Shown here in pieces: positions 11,055-46,292 of a stretch of DNA of 64,000 bases. The DNA is from Paralithodes platypus. Its lineage: Eukaryota; Arthropoda; Malacostraca; Decapoda; Lithodidae. The stretch covers positions 44,731,464 through 44,795,463 of the forward strand of contig CM064505.1 in the NCBI GenBank assembly GCA_032716605.1, read 5' to 3'. A program made the translations under genes and the position numbers. The first letter of the stretch is position 1. The number at the start of each line of letters is the position of its first letter. The notes below the pieces were generated by a model. The model searched no databases. It saw nothing but the letters and a program-made list of their open reading frames with translations, and was not told where the DNA came from.

Positions 11055-11472
11055 AGGGGGATCAGCCGGGTTGGGCAAATCAGCGCTCTGCAGACCCCCA
11101 TAATCCTGCGTTAATCTCTAACCGTTTTGGTAAGATGATCCTCAGGGTATTAGAGTGTTGAGCCTATAATTGGGCTTTGTAATTGATTTGGGGTTGTGTG
11201 GGACAGGGATCTGCCTTGCTTAGGCCAATCGGCTTTCTGCAGACTCCCATTTTCTTATGTTCTTATGTTCTTCTTATGTTAAGTCAAATATACATTTCCG
11301 CGCATCATCAAACCATGCTAAGTCTACTACTAATAATATTAACCCATTAGTACCAACAGAATAGCGACAAAATAGGGGTAGTATAACTGTAGATTTATCA
11401 GTATATTTTCCATTTATAGTATACTACGAAGCAACATACATAATACATATATATGTACAAACAACAAATATG

Positions 11473-11787
11473 CTATAACACTGCCCAGTTCTTGAGATAT
11501 AATGCATGTCGTTTTGCAGGAATATGCCCCTCCCTGTACTGCCGAAGCAGTACTTCCGTCCTACCTTTACCAACATCATTGCTCCCTGTACTGAGACAGA
11601 TAATGGGGCTATCTCCAATATCTTTCATGATGTAATCAATGTCCTCTAACACCTTCCCAACCCCGGCACCAGGCAGACAGACAAGCTTCCTAATATCAGT
11701 ACAGGTGGACCTAGCTAAGTGTCTGACCATGGAGTCCCCAACAATTGAGAAGGACTTGCCTCTCCTTGTCGATGACTTGGTATTTCA
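11473..11787 (-). pseudogene. SGNH/GDSL-hydrolase-like fragment (LINE ORF1 type)
   Basis: The minus-strand frame opens just after a stop near 11790. It reads KSFSIVGDSMVRH, then LVCLPGAGVGKVLEDID, then LSTGSNDVGKG. GDS is block I and the G-S/T-ND motif is block III of the SGNH hydrolase fold. This arrangement is known from ORF1 proteins of CR1-like LINEs, which carry an esterase domain. The frame stops soon after block III, so the C-terminal catalytic Asp/His region is missing. It is probably a relic of a CR1-type ORF1 and not a host esterase. Confidence 0.6.
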
Positions 11788-12990
11788 TCACTAGATTCCA
11801 CAAAACACCAAAAACAAAATCAAAATACAAAAAAAAAATACCTGAAAAACACGTTGTTGCGTCTCCTGTACAGTATATTAACCATTCCTTTTAATAAATT
11901 TTGAGCATGTATTGTGCGGCTATAGGCCTAGGCCTATTTACCTTCACATCTCAAAATTTCTCCGGCAGCCAGGGGGCTATGCCCCCGGGACCCCCTGTTA
12001 TGTAGCGGGGGGCTGCGCCCCCCGCGGACGCTGCTCAAAGTTGATCCTTGTAAGCTTAGAAAAATGATCCAGAACTGGATAATTTCTGTTTTGGCACCCT
12101 GTCAGACTACGGGCCTAGGCCTAGACTATTTCCAACTTCCGAAAATAGTGAGGCGGCTGAGGCCACGCGTAAAATACTAGCCTACTAAACCATTATTAGT
12201 TGTCCAGTTTCATCATAATTAATAGGCTATCGGTTTGAAGAATCTCAGGTTTTCATTCTGGGGTCAGCTCAGCCGCGTGCATGCCGACAAAACACAAACA
12301 CTCCAAAATCTAGTTAAAATACACAATAACATCATAAAATAATCATATCTCCCGCACCACTTAACGTAACAGATAACAGGGAAAATATTTACCTGGTCTT
12401 CCCATGCTGTGTGAAGGAGTATGTGAGGAAATAGTCAGAGCGCCACCCACGTGTAAACAAAACTCGCAGGTTCTCTCTCGCAGAAGACTGGACCACGCTG
12501 GCCCGATGGACCGTGGGAATGAAACGCCAATTTTATTATATCGATTGTTTTGTTAGTTTTGTTGGTATTTTCAAGTAAAAAAAAGTTAGCATATTAAAGT
12601 GAAATATGTTTACTAGATAACATAGTTCATAATCTTACATGTATTCAACTTTTTGTAAAAGTGGAATGGAACAAGTATGAAAAGCTCAAAAGTTACAGCA
12701 GTTATTTATTTCTATTAATCGTTGTATTTTCAAGATTGTCACGATAATATATTTATAAAAACGCTTTAATCGATATTCCTAGCCTTTTATATCACCTGAA
12801 CTTATCGTATATACGATAATTTAACCACAGCATTATACAAATAAAGCAATCAAAAACAAATTACGATTTGTTTTCTCCGTGTGGAATACATTTTAGCCAT
12901 ATTTGAACTAATTATCACAATTTAAGTTACTTGGGGAAGTATTTAAACTCCAACAATGTTCAAAAACCGGTATTAGAAGGAAAAAAGACG
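11788..12990. other. No gene seen; GC palindrome cluster and AT-rich DNA
   Basis: A cluster of GC-rich inverted repeats at about 11965-12035 (around ATGCCCCCGGGACCCCC and CGGGGGGCTGCGCCCCCCG) stands out in otherwise AT-rich sequence. From about 12530 to 12990 the DNA is very AT-rich with no ORF. This is the upstream flank of HMBS. Confidence 0.45.
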
Positions 12991-13094
12991 ATTTATCAGT
13001 CTCGAATCTCTTGATTTCTCATTTTCTAATAACAGCTGGCAGTCAGGTACTGTACAGCAAGCAAGGAGGTGGACTGTCTTTCTCGTCACTGACC
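12991..13094 (+). promoter_or_regulatory. Possible HMBS 5' leader / start region
   Basis: TCAGT at 12996-13000 fits the arthropod initiator consensus and would give a ~95-base leader. Alternatively, the pyrimidine-rich stretch ending in AACAG at 13031-13035 could be the acceptor of an untranslated first exon. No TATA box is placed correctly. Both readings are inference. Confidence 0.2.
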
Positions 13095-37610
<24,516 letters not shown>

Positions 37611-37671
37611 GACTGTTTATTGTTATAAATTGTTGAAAATTTGTTGTAATTTAATTATTGTATGCAGCATT

Positions 37672-38320
37672 TGGCTCAGCTCAGAATTTGCTAGATGAGG
37701 GTGCCTACTCTATCCACTACCCCAGGAACATGAAAGAAGCAGCAGCTTAACCCTTGGGATCCGGGAGGCCTCATATTAGGCAAAATGGTCAAAAAAAAAT
37801 CGCCGCTATAATCATCAGAACTCGGCAACCACGCGTTGTAGTGACGTCATCTCTACGGCATTCTACAGACAACAAAAAGTTCTACAATTTGCAAAAACAT
37901 TGACTGCTCTAGGTAGTCTCAATCAGTAGCTACTGAATTATGAAGTTGATTTTACCAAAATTCATATGAGGCCCCCCGGATCCCATGGGATAAAGTGCAG
38001 CCATTTAGTAGCAGTGTACCGTACTGTGTATGGTTCTAGATGATTTGAAATTTATATAGTGTACCGGTATTATACGTAATGTTCGGCCATATACAAAATT
38101 TTGAGCTAATACAGTGTTGTCATAATCCTCTAGCCTAGGAACAAGACAGAGGAAATGCTCTGTGGCTTATTTGTTTAATCCCGTGAATTGTCTTAATTTG
38201 TTGTAAATATATCCATCATCGTCTAGGAGTCCGATTGAAGAGGCACCACAAAGTATAGCCATTACATAAAGTAGTTTTAATTTGTTTAAATTATTGAAAT
38301 TCTATCTTATTTATTTTATC
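37672..38320 (+). pseudogene. Broken duplicate of HMBS exon 7 3' part
   Basis: 37672-37712 matches exon 7 at 37428-37466 (shared GCTCAGAATTTGCT-GAT-AGGG). 38222-38312 matches 37572-37640 ('attgaagaggcaccacaaagtatagcc' against 'actgaagaagccgctcaaagtgtagct'). The two pieces are in the original order but separated by a MITE and other sequence. This is a decayed partial tandem duplicate in the 3' flank. Confidence 0.7.
37747..37993. mobile_element. MITE with ~28-bp termini, probably TTAA type
   Basis: The left end is TTAACCCTTGGGATCCGGGA and the right end CCCCGGATCCCATGGGATAA, inverted with few mismatches. The right target reads ATAA in place of TTAA, probably mutated. ~245 bp, non-coding, and it splits the exon 7 duplicate. 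Confidence 0.8.
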
Positions 38321-38372
38321 AGAATGCAATTATGTAAAAAAAAATTTTTAATTGATTATGTTGAAGAATGTT

Positions 38373-38855
38373 GTTGTTGTTGTTGTTGTTCCCCAAGCTG
38401 CCTGGCCGAACAGCCCCAAGGCCCCGAGCAAGGCCAAGGCCATAACCGAGCGCCCCCACAGAACCCTCCCCGCCGACCACAATAAAGCCTGGGTGACCGA
38501 AGCTACTCCATGGCGGGGAGCTGAGGAGGGTGCGGAAATGCCCGGGAAACCAAAGCCCCACCCAGGGCCCTGTGTCCCTCAGCAATTATGAAGAGAAAGT
38601 TGAGGGCAAGGGAAAAATGTGACGCTTTGGCTTCCAATCTTGGTAGATTGGGAGGTCAATCCACGTTAGAGACGCCGTCACTTGAGATCTAGAAAATATA
38701 TAAGTAAAAGGAACAGTCAGAGTAAGCTATGGGTATGGCAGAGATTGCTCAGTTCTCACTCTGATAGACCAGCCCATCACCACATGACTAGAACCCAATC
38801 CTCTCAGCATCAGCTAGGAAAGGCCCTAGAAAGCCGCCTTTGGCGGGGGGATAAC
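38373..38855 (-). mobile_element. NA-family retroposon, 3' of HMBS
   Basis: The target duplication ATGTTGAAGAATGTT lies at 38358-38372 and 38856-38870. On the minus strand it ends in GGCAGCTTGGGGAAC and (AAC)n. 5'-truncated at the GGCGGGGGGATA position. Confidence 0.92.
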
Positions 38856-38870
38856 ATGTTGAAGAATGTT

Positions 38871-39656
38871 ATGTTTTGTAATTAAAATTTGTGATGAATG
38901 TTTACATTGTGTTGTATTATAATAAGCCCATCAATCACTTGTATTAAGTTTTATATCTATCTCTATTTTGTATTGTAAATATTTAAATCGAGAACGTTAT
39001 ATATTAACATGTATTATAGCAAAGTTGTTGATTAATCTCTACGCTGCATTTACAGAGCAGGTTAAAGCATGTAGACAAAAATAGTATTCAGATAGGAAAG
39101 CAATGTGCATATGTAGTATTAAGATTAAGTTGACATGATGAAACACCGAACAAATTGTATTTTAGTCAAATGCCTGTCTTCCTTTTTTAATTTCTTAGTG
39201 TTTTTTTTTTTTTGCGTGTTTCCTGTTGTGTGGCATTGCCGAGGCTGGTGGGGCATGGATAAGTGCCACAGGGGACTCGACTAGTCTTACCTGGGCGCTG
39301 TTTGGCGCCACACCAGAATCGGCCACAGTGTTTACATGGTGGGGCAGTGTCGTGGCAGTATTTTTTTGTTCTAAAGTTCAAAATCCCTAATGTACAGTAC
39401 AGTCGAGTCTTGGTATAGTACGGTCTTGTTGTAGCACTGTTGAGGCTGCTGTGGTTTGCAGGTGCAGGTGCTGCAGTTGGGCTTAGTTGAGTCTTGCTAA
39501 GGCACGATTTTGTACGTTCAGTAAAGACCTTTGGAAGTTAGAGGCTTAGTTGAGCGAGTTTTGATTAACTTTTGAAACTTAACTGAAATGCCTGCCAAAC
39601 ACTGTACACAAAACGGTAACAATAATCACAACTTTAATATTAGCCAAATATCCCTT
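38871..39656. other. No gene seen; minor Cys-rich minus ORF
   Basis: A 64-codon minus frame at 39187-39381 reads DTAPPCKHCGRFWCGAKQRP and VPCGTYPCPTS. The Cys spacing looks zinc-binding, perhaps a transposon remnant, but I do not recognise the family. Confidence 0.35.
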
Positions 39657-39866
39657 TTAACCCCTTCAGCACCTTGACTTGATTTTCATCATATTCTTCT
39701 TGCCATTAGACCATTTTCTAAAGCTTATAATCCACCTTTTGGACTCAGTGGGGCAAATCCGATCTCAATAAACAATGTATACGATAGGTCCTTCATAAAC
39801 TGCATAAAATCGTACAATTGTAGCCAGAATCGAAAGCAAACAAAGACATCGTGCTGAAAGGGTTAA
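39657..39866. mobile_element. TTAA-flanked hairpin MITE, family P
   Basis: Bounded by TTAA at 39657-39660 and 39863-39866, with termini TTAACCCCTTCAGC and GCTGAAAGGGTTAA. Internal 'ctgcataaaatcgtacaattgtagccagaat' block as in the family. Confidence 0.82.
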
Positions 39867-40131
39867 TAGTAGAATCGTGTATTGTTAGCCGAAATACGTT
39901 AAAAACTGCCCTTGTACCGAGAGTCTTAAGTAATTTTATTCTCGAAGTGGCAGATTCCAACACGATCCGCCATTAAAAGTTCTTGTTTATTTTTATAACT
40001 GTGTTCATGAGCTATTTTAATCACTTATTAATGCTGGTACAAGGGATAAGCTTGCATTGCCTGTGATCAGTATTTTCATATATACTGTACAGTATTTATA
40101 CAGTATATACTATACAGTATATATGTTGATA

Positions 40132-40240
40132 TTTGGTGCGAGCGTCCTGGGTTCGAATCCACGGACTGCCACATGTGTTTGTAATATTTCATTAATCTAT
40201 TTTAGGAGTAGAGTTGGTTGTTGGATAGAACATAATAATA
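40132..40240 (+). mobile_element. tRNA-derived SINE fragment
   Basis: Retains the B-box half (GGTTCGAATCC) and tail of the SINE at 32406-32567. The A-box half is missing. Confidence 0.65.
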
Positions 40241-40245
40241 TACAG

Positions 40246-40246
<1 letters not shown>

Positions 40247-40298
<52 letters not shown>

Positions 40299-40312
40299 TT
40301 ATTTATTTTTTA
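40247..40312. repeat. (TA)n microsatellite
   Basis: TA dinucleotide tract with TTTA interruptions. Confidence 0.9.
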
Positions 40313-40372
40313 CATGATATACTTATGTGATGCTGCATCCTCTCTCTCTCTCTCATTTATCTGTATCAATTG

Positions 40373-40590
40373 TTTACCCCTTCACCACAATGGCATACTT
40401 TTCATATTACTCTGGTTACCATAAGACAATTTTCTTAGCTTTGTAGTAATCATTCTCAAGGTCTAAGACTCAAAGAGGCAAGTACTGTACTATCTGAATA
40501 ACCTACGACCTATGGCCTTTCTAAAGTGCATAAAATTGCCTGTTAGCCAGAATAAGTTTGAAAAATACATCATCGTAGTGAAGAGGTTAG
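40373..40590. mobile_element. Hairpin MITE, family P, degenerate ends
   Basis: The left end TTTACCCCTTCACC and right end GTAGTGAAGAGGTTAG correspond to the family termini, and the internal block 'aagtgcataaaattgcctgttagccagaat' matches. The TTAA targets have mutated. Confidence 0.6.
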
Positions 40591-40594
40591 CAAT

Positions 40595-41770
40595 ATACAG
40601 ATCTTTGCAATTTGGCACCCCAGAGGGTAGTAATCTATTCGGATTCGCAGTCGTCACTCCATCTGCTCCTCTCCCCAAGGCCGGACACTTATCAGTTTTT
40701 GGTGCATGATATACTGACTCTCATCATGCAACTTTATGCACTGCCCTGGGATATCAGGCTCCAATGGGTACCATCACACTCGGGGATCAGAGGAAATGAG
40801 GTGGCTTATAAGGCGGCGGATGTGGCACACTCCTTACCGGATCAAGAACACCTGCCTCAAGATTTACAGACCCACACCACTCACCTTCGCCAGCTGGGAG
40901 TCTGCCATCCAGCCTGCACTGCGACTCACCACCATGGGAGCCTTTCGCACTGATACATCAACCCAGCCCTGGGCACGTAATCCCCTTCGCTGCCTGGACG
41001 TGGCCCTGACCCGGATTCGCTTAGGTCATTCCGCAGTCTCTCGGTTCATTTGTGTAAATTGGGGATTGTTCAGAGTTCTGCATGTCGCTGGTGTGCCCAT
41101 GTATGTATGCCCATACCCAAGAGAGTATCAGTCACCTGATTTTCCAATGTCCGCGCTTCTACTCTTCTCATGTGATGCTCCAACAGCGTCTGAGGATGAT
41201 TGGCGTCTCCACTTTCACCCTGCATACTAGGCTAACACATGGTTACCTAATGTCTCTACCTAGAACTCCACCTCCCTATTGCCAGCAATGTCAAACAGTT
41301 CTTACAATTTCCCATATATTGTGCGACTGCCGTAACTTTAGATATGAACGTTTGCGTTATCTCCAGAACCGTTCCCTTCCCGAATTGCTTTGTGACTCCC
41401 CTACCTTTACCTTTGCACTGCTCCGTTCCTATCTACAAGCCATACGTGTGTTCCATGACTTATAACTGACCTACCCATGCATCTCCGCTTCCCATAATTG
41501 GTCTCGTAGCCTTATAAGTGTCCTTTGGCTCAGAAGGCTAGAATAAAATCTTTATCATCATCATTCACCCTGCAAGACATCTTAAATGGTACTGGATTGT
41601 GCGATACTAAGAAATACAGAGCCATCAGAGTCTTCTGCGCTTTCCTTCGAGCTACGGGCATCGTGGCCTGTCTGTAAAGACTCCTCCTAAGCATCTGCGG
41701 TGAGAGGGTAGCGACGGGCGGAGTCTTCGCCCAAATTGCCCTTCAACATCTACAAGAACAAGAACAAGAT
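40595..41770 (+). pseudogene. RNase H-bearing LINE 3' part (family F), interrupted
   Basis: The left part reads VVIYSDSQSSLHLL and LQWVPSHSGIRGNEVAYKAAD, an RNase H domain. LTRIRLGHSAVSRFIC and a SHLIFQCPRFYSSHVMLQQRL zinc module follow, spread over two or three frames. It is cut at 41224 by another LINE. The ORF resumes at 41575: GVSTFTL joins QDILNGTGLCDTKKYRAIRV and ends ATGIVACL then stop. The tail is (ACAAGA)n at about 41752-41770. The RT and endonuclease are absent (5'-truncated). Confidence 0.8.
41225..41563 (+). mobile_element. 5'-truncated LINE inserted in LINE F
   Basis: The 339-bp insert is flanked by TTCACCCTGCA at 41214-41224 and 41564-41574. It encodes only the end of an I/Jockey-type ORF2 (TRLTHGYLMSLPRTPPPYCQ, CQTVLTISHILCDCRNF, ending AIRVFHDL). 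A short 3'UTR with AATAAAATC and an (ATC)n tail follows. Confidence 0.92.
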
Positions 41771-41774
41771 ATAT

Positions 41775-42479
41775 TAGCCCTGTACGGGATTATAAATATC
41801 TATATTTCCCCGATCCCTAATTTCAAGGCCTTTTACCATTCACTTGATATTATTCCCTGTCCTTGTGGTGCAGATTGTATAGATGTAACCTTATTACTAT
41901 GTTCCTTTTAGCTACAATATATCCTTCCTAAGCTTCATAAAATTGTCTAAATGCACAGTATTTCCCGTGCTTGGTTGTGGTGCTGTTTGGATTTAAAGGG
42001 AAAGTCACAAGCTATTTTCTTAACCCCCTCTTTACTGGCGACGTAATATTGTTATTATATTACGATATATCGTAACATATATAAATCACTGTGGATAATT
42101 AGAACGTATTGACGATTTACCAAAACAATATTATGAAATAAATAAACTTATAATGCAAAAGAGTACCCAAATACAGTAGATCAAAAAAAATATTGATTGA
42201 GTGTAGGAAAATTGGTTGTGTGACTCCACCTTTAAGAGCTTCAGGGATCCTGGAATTGTACCCGTTTTATAATACTGTATAAATTTATGTTATTCCTATA
42301 ATTTGGTAATTAGTATAGAGCTGTTTGTACCTAGACATTTTATGACTAACCTCCACTGTACAGTATATAAGAACAAATATAATATTTTGTTAAAATAAAT
42401 GGGGCTAAATTATCAGTGTATTTTTATCCATTGTGAAAAGTCCCCATAGAAAAGGCACCTACATAAACAGTAAAAAATG
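41775..42479. other. No gene; family P remnants
   Basis: 41905-41985 ('atccttcctaagcttcataaaattgtctaaatg') is a right-half remnant of hairpin MITE family P. 42024-42060 (TTAACCCCCTCTTTACTGGC) looks like another left end without a partner. Otherwise AT-rich. Confidence 0.5.
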
Positions 42480-42480
42480 G

Positions 42481-42511
<31 letters not shown>

Positions 42512-42700
42512 CGTTCCCTAAGCTGCCTGGCCGAACAGCCCCGAGTCCCTAAGGCTTTCCCACAGAGCTCTCAAGGAGTGTAGATTATCTTGTTGGTGTA
42601 AGTGATTGTGTGATATGCAGTCTTTTAGGATGTGTCCAATGGTATGGAGTGCTGTGTTACATCCCGGGCAGGTGTCGTCGACGGAAACATCCAGTCTCTT
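42480..42700 (-). mobile_element. LINE 3' end with (AAC)n tail, family G (copy 2)
   Basis: The minus frame reads DDTCPGCNTALHTIGHILKD, then CISHNHLHQQDNLHSLRALW and SLRDSGLFGQAA then stop. This is a CxxC..HxxxxC C-terminus of a LINE ORF2. It runs directly into an (AAC)n tail (plus: GTTGTT, 42480-42512). 5'-truncated to ~200 bp. Confidence 0.8.
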
Positions 42701-42711
42701 CTGATAGCTCA

Positions 42712-42900
42712 GAATGTTCTTAGGTAGCTATAAGATAGATGTGGTGTAGGGGATACAGATTGTAGTGAAAGATGTTCTTAGGTAGCAAAAAGAGAGATGT
42801 AGTGTAGGGGATATAGGCTGTAGTGAGAGATGTTCTTAGGTAGCTATAAGATAGATGTAGTGTAGGGGATATAGGTTGTAGTGAGAGATGTTCTTAGGTA
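42712..42900. repeat. 58-60 bp minisatellite, left part
   Basis: About three units of 'gttcttaggtagctataaga...gtgtaggggatatagg-tgtagtgagagat'. The array resumes at 50067 after the I-clade LINE and continues to about 50271. Confidence 0.9.
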
Positions 42901-43701
42901 CCCCGCCGTTGGGGAGCCACCTTGTCGTGGTGGCGGGGCTCGAAGCGGGGTCGCTGTCATCCACTCTTCGGAGCAGGGATTACAGCGGCGTCGTGGACGA
43001 AGTACCCCCCCCGTCGTCTTTGGGATAAGCGGAACCTTCCGGTGACGGCGTTTTTCTGGTTCCCGATTTTGACCTCGCTTTGCGGAGGGTTTCCTCCTCC
43101 TTTTTCACTAAATTGTGCCGGCTAGGCTCAAGACGCCTTCCCTCGCTGAGTGGGGAGTTCTGACTCCCCGTTTACAGGGGCAGTGGCAGCTAGCTCACTG
43201 CACGTGGGGGTTGGTACCGGGGGCGGCGGCTCGGTCGCCCGTGCTGTCGCTCCATGGACCGCCCATCAGTGAGGCCCGGTCTCGGTTTCCGGGGGTCCGG
43301 TCTACCTTCCTGGTGGGTTTCCTGGCTTCTGTCCGGCTGCCCTCCATTACGTACAGATTGGGGATGTTTGCAATTCATTTTGCCCTCAGTCCCAGTATAG
43401 CGGTTTTGCCTAAGCTAGGCCTCTCTGTACGTAGTGGTGCTATTCCCCCTTGTCTGGGGGGGTAGGGTATGGGGATGAACCCCCTAGGACCTGCCCCTGT
43501 TTGTGCCGTCGGTGTGGGGGTCTGCGCTTCCTGCCTCGCGACAGGGGGCTCTGTTAGCTCTTATGGTACGCTCTTTGTTTTTGCTTTGTTTCTGTTTTTC
43601 TTTTCTTTTTCTTTCTTTTTCTTCCCCTTGGTTAGTTTTTTCTTTCCTTTTTCGTTTTCCGACAAACCGAAATTAGAATAGTAAAAACAACTTGGGTCAT
43701 C

Positions 43702-46066
43702 ATGGTCCGTCCATACAACCCCACTACCCCGGACCAAGCTAAGGCGCACCCTGTCCCCGTCCCACGCGATCTCACGGACTCTCCACCTGACCTTTCTCAA
43801 CTCTCTGGGGCTTCCGCCCTCGACGCATCCGTACCTACTAGTACCGTACCAGCTCAAACCTCTGACTCTCTCCTCATTGACCGCTCTCCGGCGCCTTCCT
43901 CAGCTTCGACTTTGGTAGGCGTGGAGTGTGTCACCTCTCTTTCCGATTCTTCATTAGTTCAGCCTGCTCTTTCTTCTACTGCTTCCTCTTCCTTATCCCT
44001 CCCCGCTCCGCCAGTTCAGCCCTCTTCTCTTCCGTCGTTTGCTATCCCTTCTACTGCATCTGCCACTCTTCCTTCCTCCATTGCTTCCTCATCTCATATC
44101 GTCACTTTCGAACCATATTCTCCTTCTTTTTCTTCTCCTTCAGTTCCTTCGCCTTCGGTTCCATCTACTTCAGTTTCTTCTTCTGCTCGCCCTCGTTCTT
44201 CTATTCTTCCTCTCTCCGATCTCTTTGCCCCTACCGATTTTGTTAAATTCTTTTCTATCCCCGCCTCAGCCCCTCTTGCCGGGATGACCTTCTGTTCCAC
44301 CTCAGTCTCCTTCAGAGGGTGGGCAAGGATGTCACTTTCCACTCTCGTCATGATCATTCCCGTCTAGTTACAGTGCAAAATGAGAGTCAGGCTGCTGCTA
44401 TGGCGGCCTTTGCAGATCCCAACGGTACTCCCATCCCTGCTTTTAAAGACCAAAGAATGAACTCGTGCACAGGTACTGTCCTGATCCCTTCTTATATCCA
44501 ACTCGGTGATCGGGACTTCAAAGATTGTGCCGACCTTATTGGGAAGGCCGTTGTTGCACAAGACCATGTTGTAATTAATATTGTCTGTTAGTCTGTTACA
44601 CCATCCAACCTCGCCACAATCGCCGCTATCCCTCTAATATCGCTAAAATAACGTTCGATGGTAATATTCTCCCTTCTCACGTTATTGTCGGTGGTACTCG
44701 CATCGACGTATTAGAATCCCTTCCCCGCCCTCAGCAGTGCAGGGGTTGCTGGCGTTTTGGCCACCCCGTGAAATACTGTCGCTCTCTCAACCCCGACTAT
44801 CCTACATGCCCGTACTGTGCGCAACCTGGCCATATTGCTGATGACTGCCCGTCTACGACCCCCTGCTGCCTCAACTGTAAAGCCTCCCATCCTGCCTATT
44901 CCCATGATTGCCCCGTTTACAAATTTGAATCTGAAGTTACAATTCTTAAAGCAAAACAAGGCCTTACTCACTCTGCTGCCCGTAAGGAAGCTCTTCGCCT
45001 GGGCTTCTCTCCTCGTCCGATTTCTGCGCTTATCTCTCACCCTCCCATCTCTTCTTCCACTCCCTCCGTTCCGCTTCCCTTGTCCTCGTCCTCCTCTTCC
45101 TCTGTTCCGCTCTCTGTCCCTTCTTCCCTTACTTCTACGCCTTCGGTTTCTTCTGTCTCCACTCCTCCTATTCCTGTCTCTTCGTCTTCTATCCCTTTGT
45201 CTAACTCTTTCTCTGTGCTTGACTCTTCTACTCCTACTTCCGTTTCTTCTCCTTCCACTTCCTCTCCTCGCCCTCGCCCCTCTTCTTCTGGTTTGGCTCA
45301 ACGCCCCACCCGCCAGCGGTCCCATCCCAAGCCTTCCTCTAGTTCTCCTCCTCCCTCGTCTCGTGGTTCCCTTTCCTTCCGGTCTCCTGTCTCTACCAAA
45401 CGTATTTCCAAAATTCCTTCCCGTACCTCCCGTTCTTGCACTCCCCACTCCTCTTCTAAACGCAGGGACTTCCACCGTACTGTCCGGAGTCCGAGTCCCG
45501 GTGAGAAGAAGAAAAAGAGGTTGCCTCCTTCCTCCACCCCTCCTTCCTCCTCCTCTCCATCTCTTTCTTCTTCTTCCTGCTTTCGCCCTCCCTCTGACTT
45601 AAACATGTCCTTTGAGTCCATTCCCAAGATTCGAGCCTTTCTCGATTCTTCTCGTCCCCCGCCTCTTACCGTTTCTGCTGACATTCATCCCGTCCCCTCT
45701 ACACTGCCCCTTACCCCTCAACCGCCTCCTCCTTCCCCTGTCCCCCCCTCTTCCGTCTCTACCCCTTCCCAACCTTCTTCTCTTCCTTCTGTCTCTCTTT
45801 CGTCCTCTGCCCTCCTCTTTCTTCTTCTCGTTCGCTGTCAAGCCTCCCTATGCCCCCCGGTTTTCGGTCCTCCCCTCTGCCTCCTTCTCTTCTGTCTCCC
45901 CGTTAACCCATCCACCTCTTCATTGTTGTACATAAGTGTGTATTTTTTCCCTTTCTCATTATTTGTATTTATCTGTCTCCCCGTTCGCCCATCCGCCTCT
46001 TCATTGTTGTGTATAAGTGTGTATTCTTCCCTTTCTTTTTTTTTGTTGGCTTTTGCCTCCTTTTAA
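43702..46066 (+). pseudogene. I-clade LINE ORF1 (nucleic-acid-binding, CCHC knuckles), frameshifted
   Basis: Starts MVRPYNPTTPDQ in a CATCATGG context. A Ser/Pro/Thr-rich N-terminal region runs to about 44290. The frame then shifts to 44319-44591 (DVTFHSRHDHSRLVTVQNES) and again to one open from about 44590 to 46066. That frame holds three knuckle-type motifs: CRGCWRFGHPVKYC, CPYCAQPGHIADDC and CLNCKASHPAYSHDC. HSAARKEALRLGF follows, then a long Ser/Pro/Thr tail. ORF1 proteins coat element RNA. The segment at 45890-46060 has a ~98-bp tandem duplication. The true stop may be earlier than 46066. Confidence 0.8.
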
Positions 46067-46292
46067 TTCTCCACGTTATCCTCATTCACCTTTTCTTAGT
46101 TGTACATAAGTGTGTGTGTTTTACCTTTATTGTTATTTGTGTATATTTCTTTCCTTCTCTGTGTGTCCTTCCTCTTTTCTGTGCGTTCTTATTTTCGGTG
46201 GCTTTTGCCTCCTTTTCTGGTTTTCTTTTGTCTGTTTTCGTTGTTTTTTCGTCCTTTAGTCTCCTCTTGGTTCTTTTTTTTTTTCTTTTATT

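Larger units (their letters stand above)
9340..11285 (+). mobile_element. CR1-like non-LTR retrotransposon, 5'-truncated (copy 2)
   Basis: Same family and orientation as 1706-3910, truncated further into ORF2 and ending in the same TTCTTATG-type tail at about 11255-11280. It lacks the endonuclease and the first part of the RT linker. The two copies differ by scattered substitutions and short indels. Confidence 0.85.

Noticed and set aside
39187..39381. Cys-rich minus ORF as the missing piggyBac C-terminal domain
   Set aside because: The Cys/His spacing does not match the piggyBac Cys-rich domain as I know it and it is 30 kb from the transposase; left unassigned.
44711..45475. Minus-strand Arg/Gly-rich 254-codon ORF
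   Set aside because: Shadow of the pyrimidine-rich I-clade ORF1, which carries three zinc-knuckle motifs on the plus strand.
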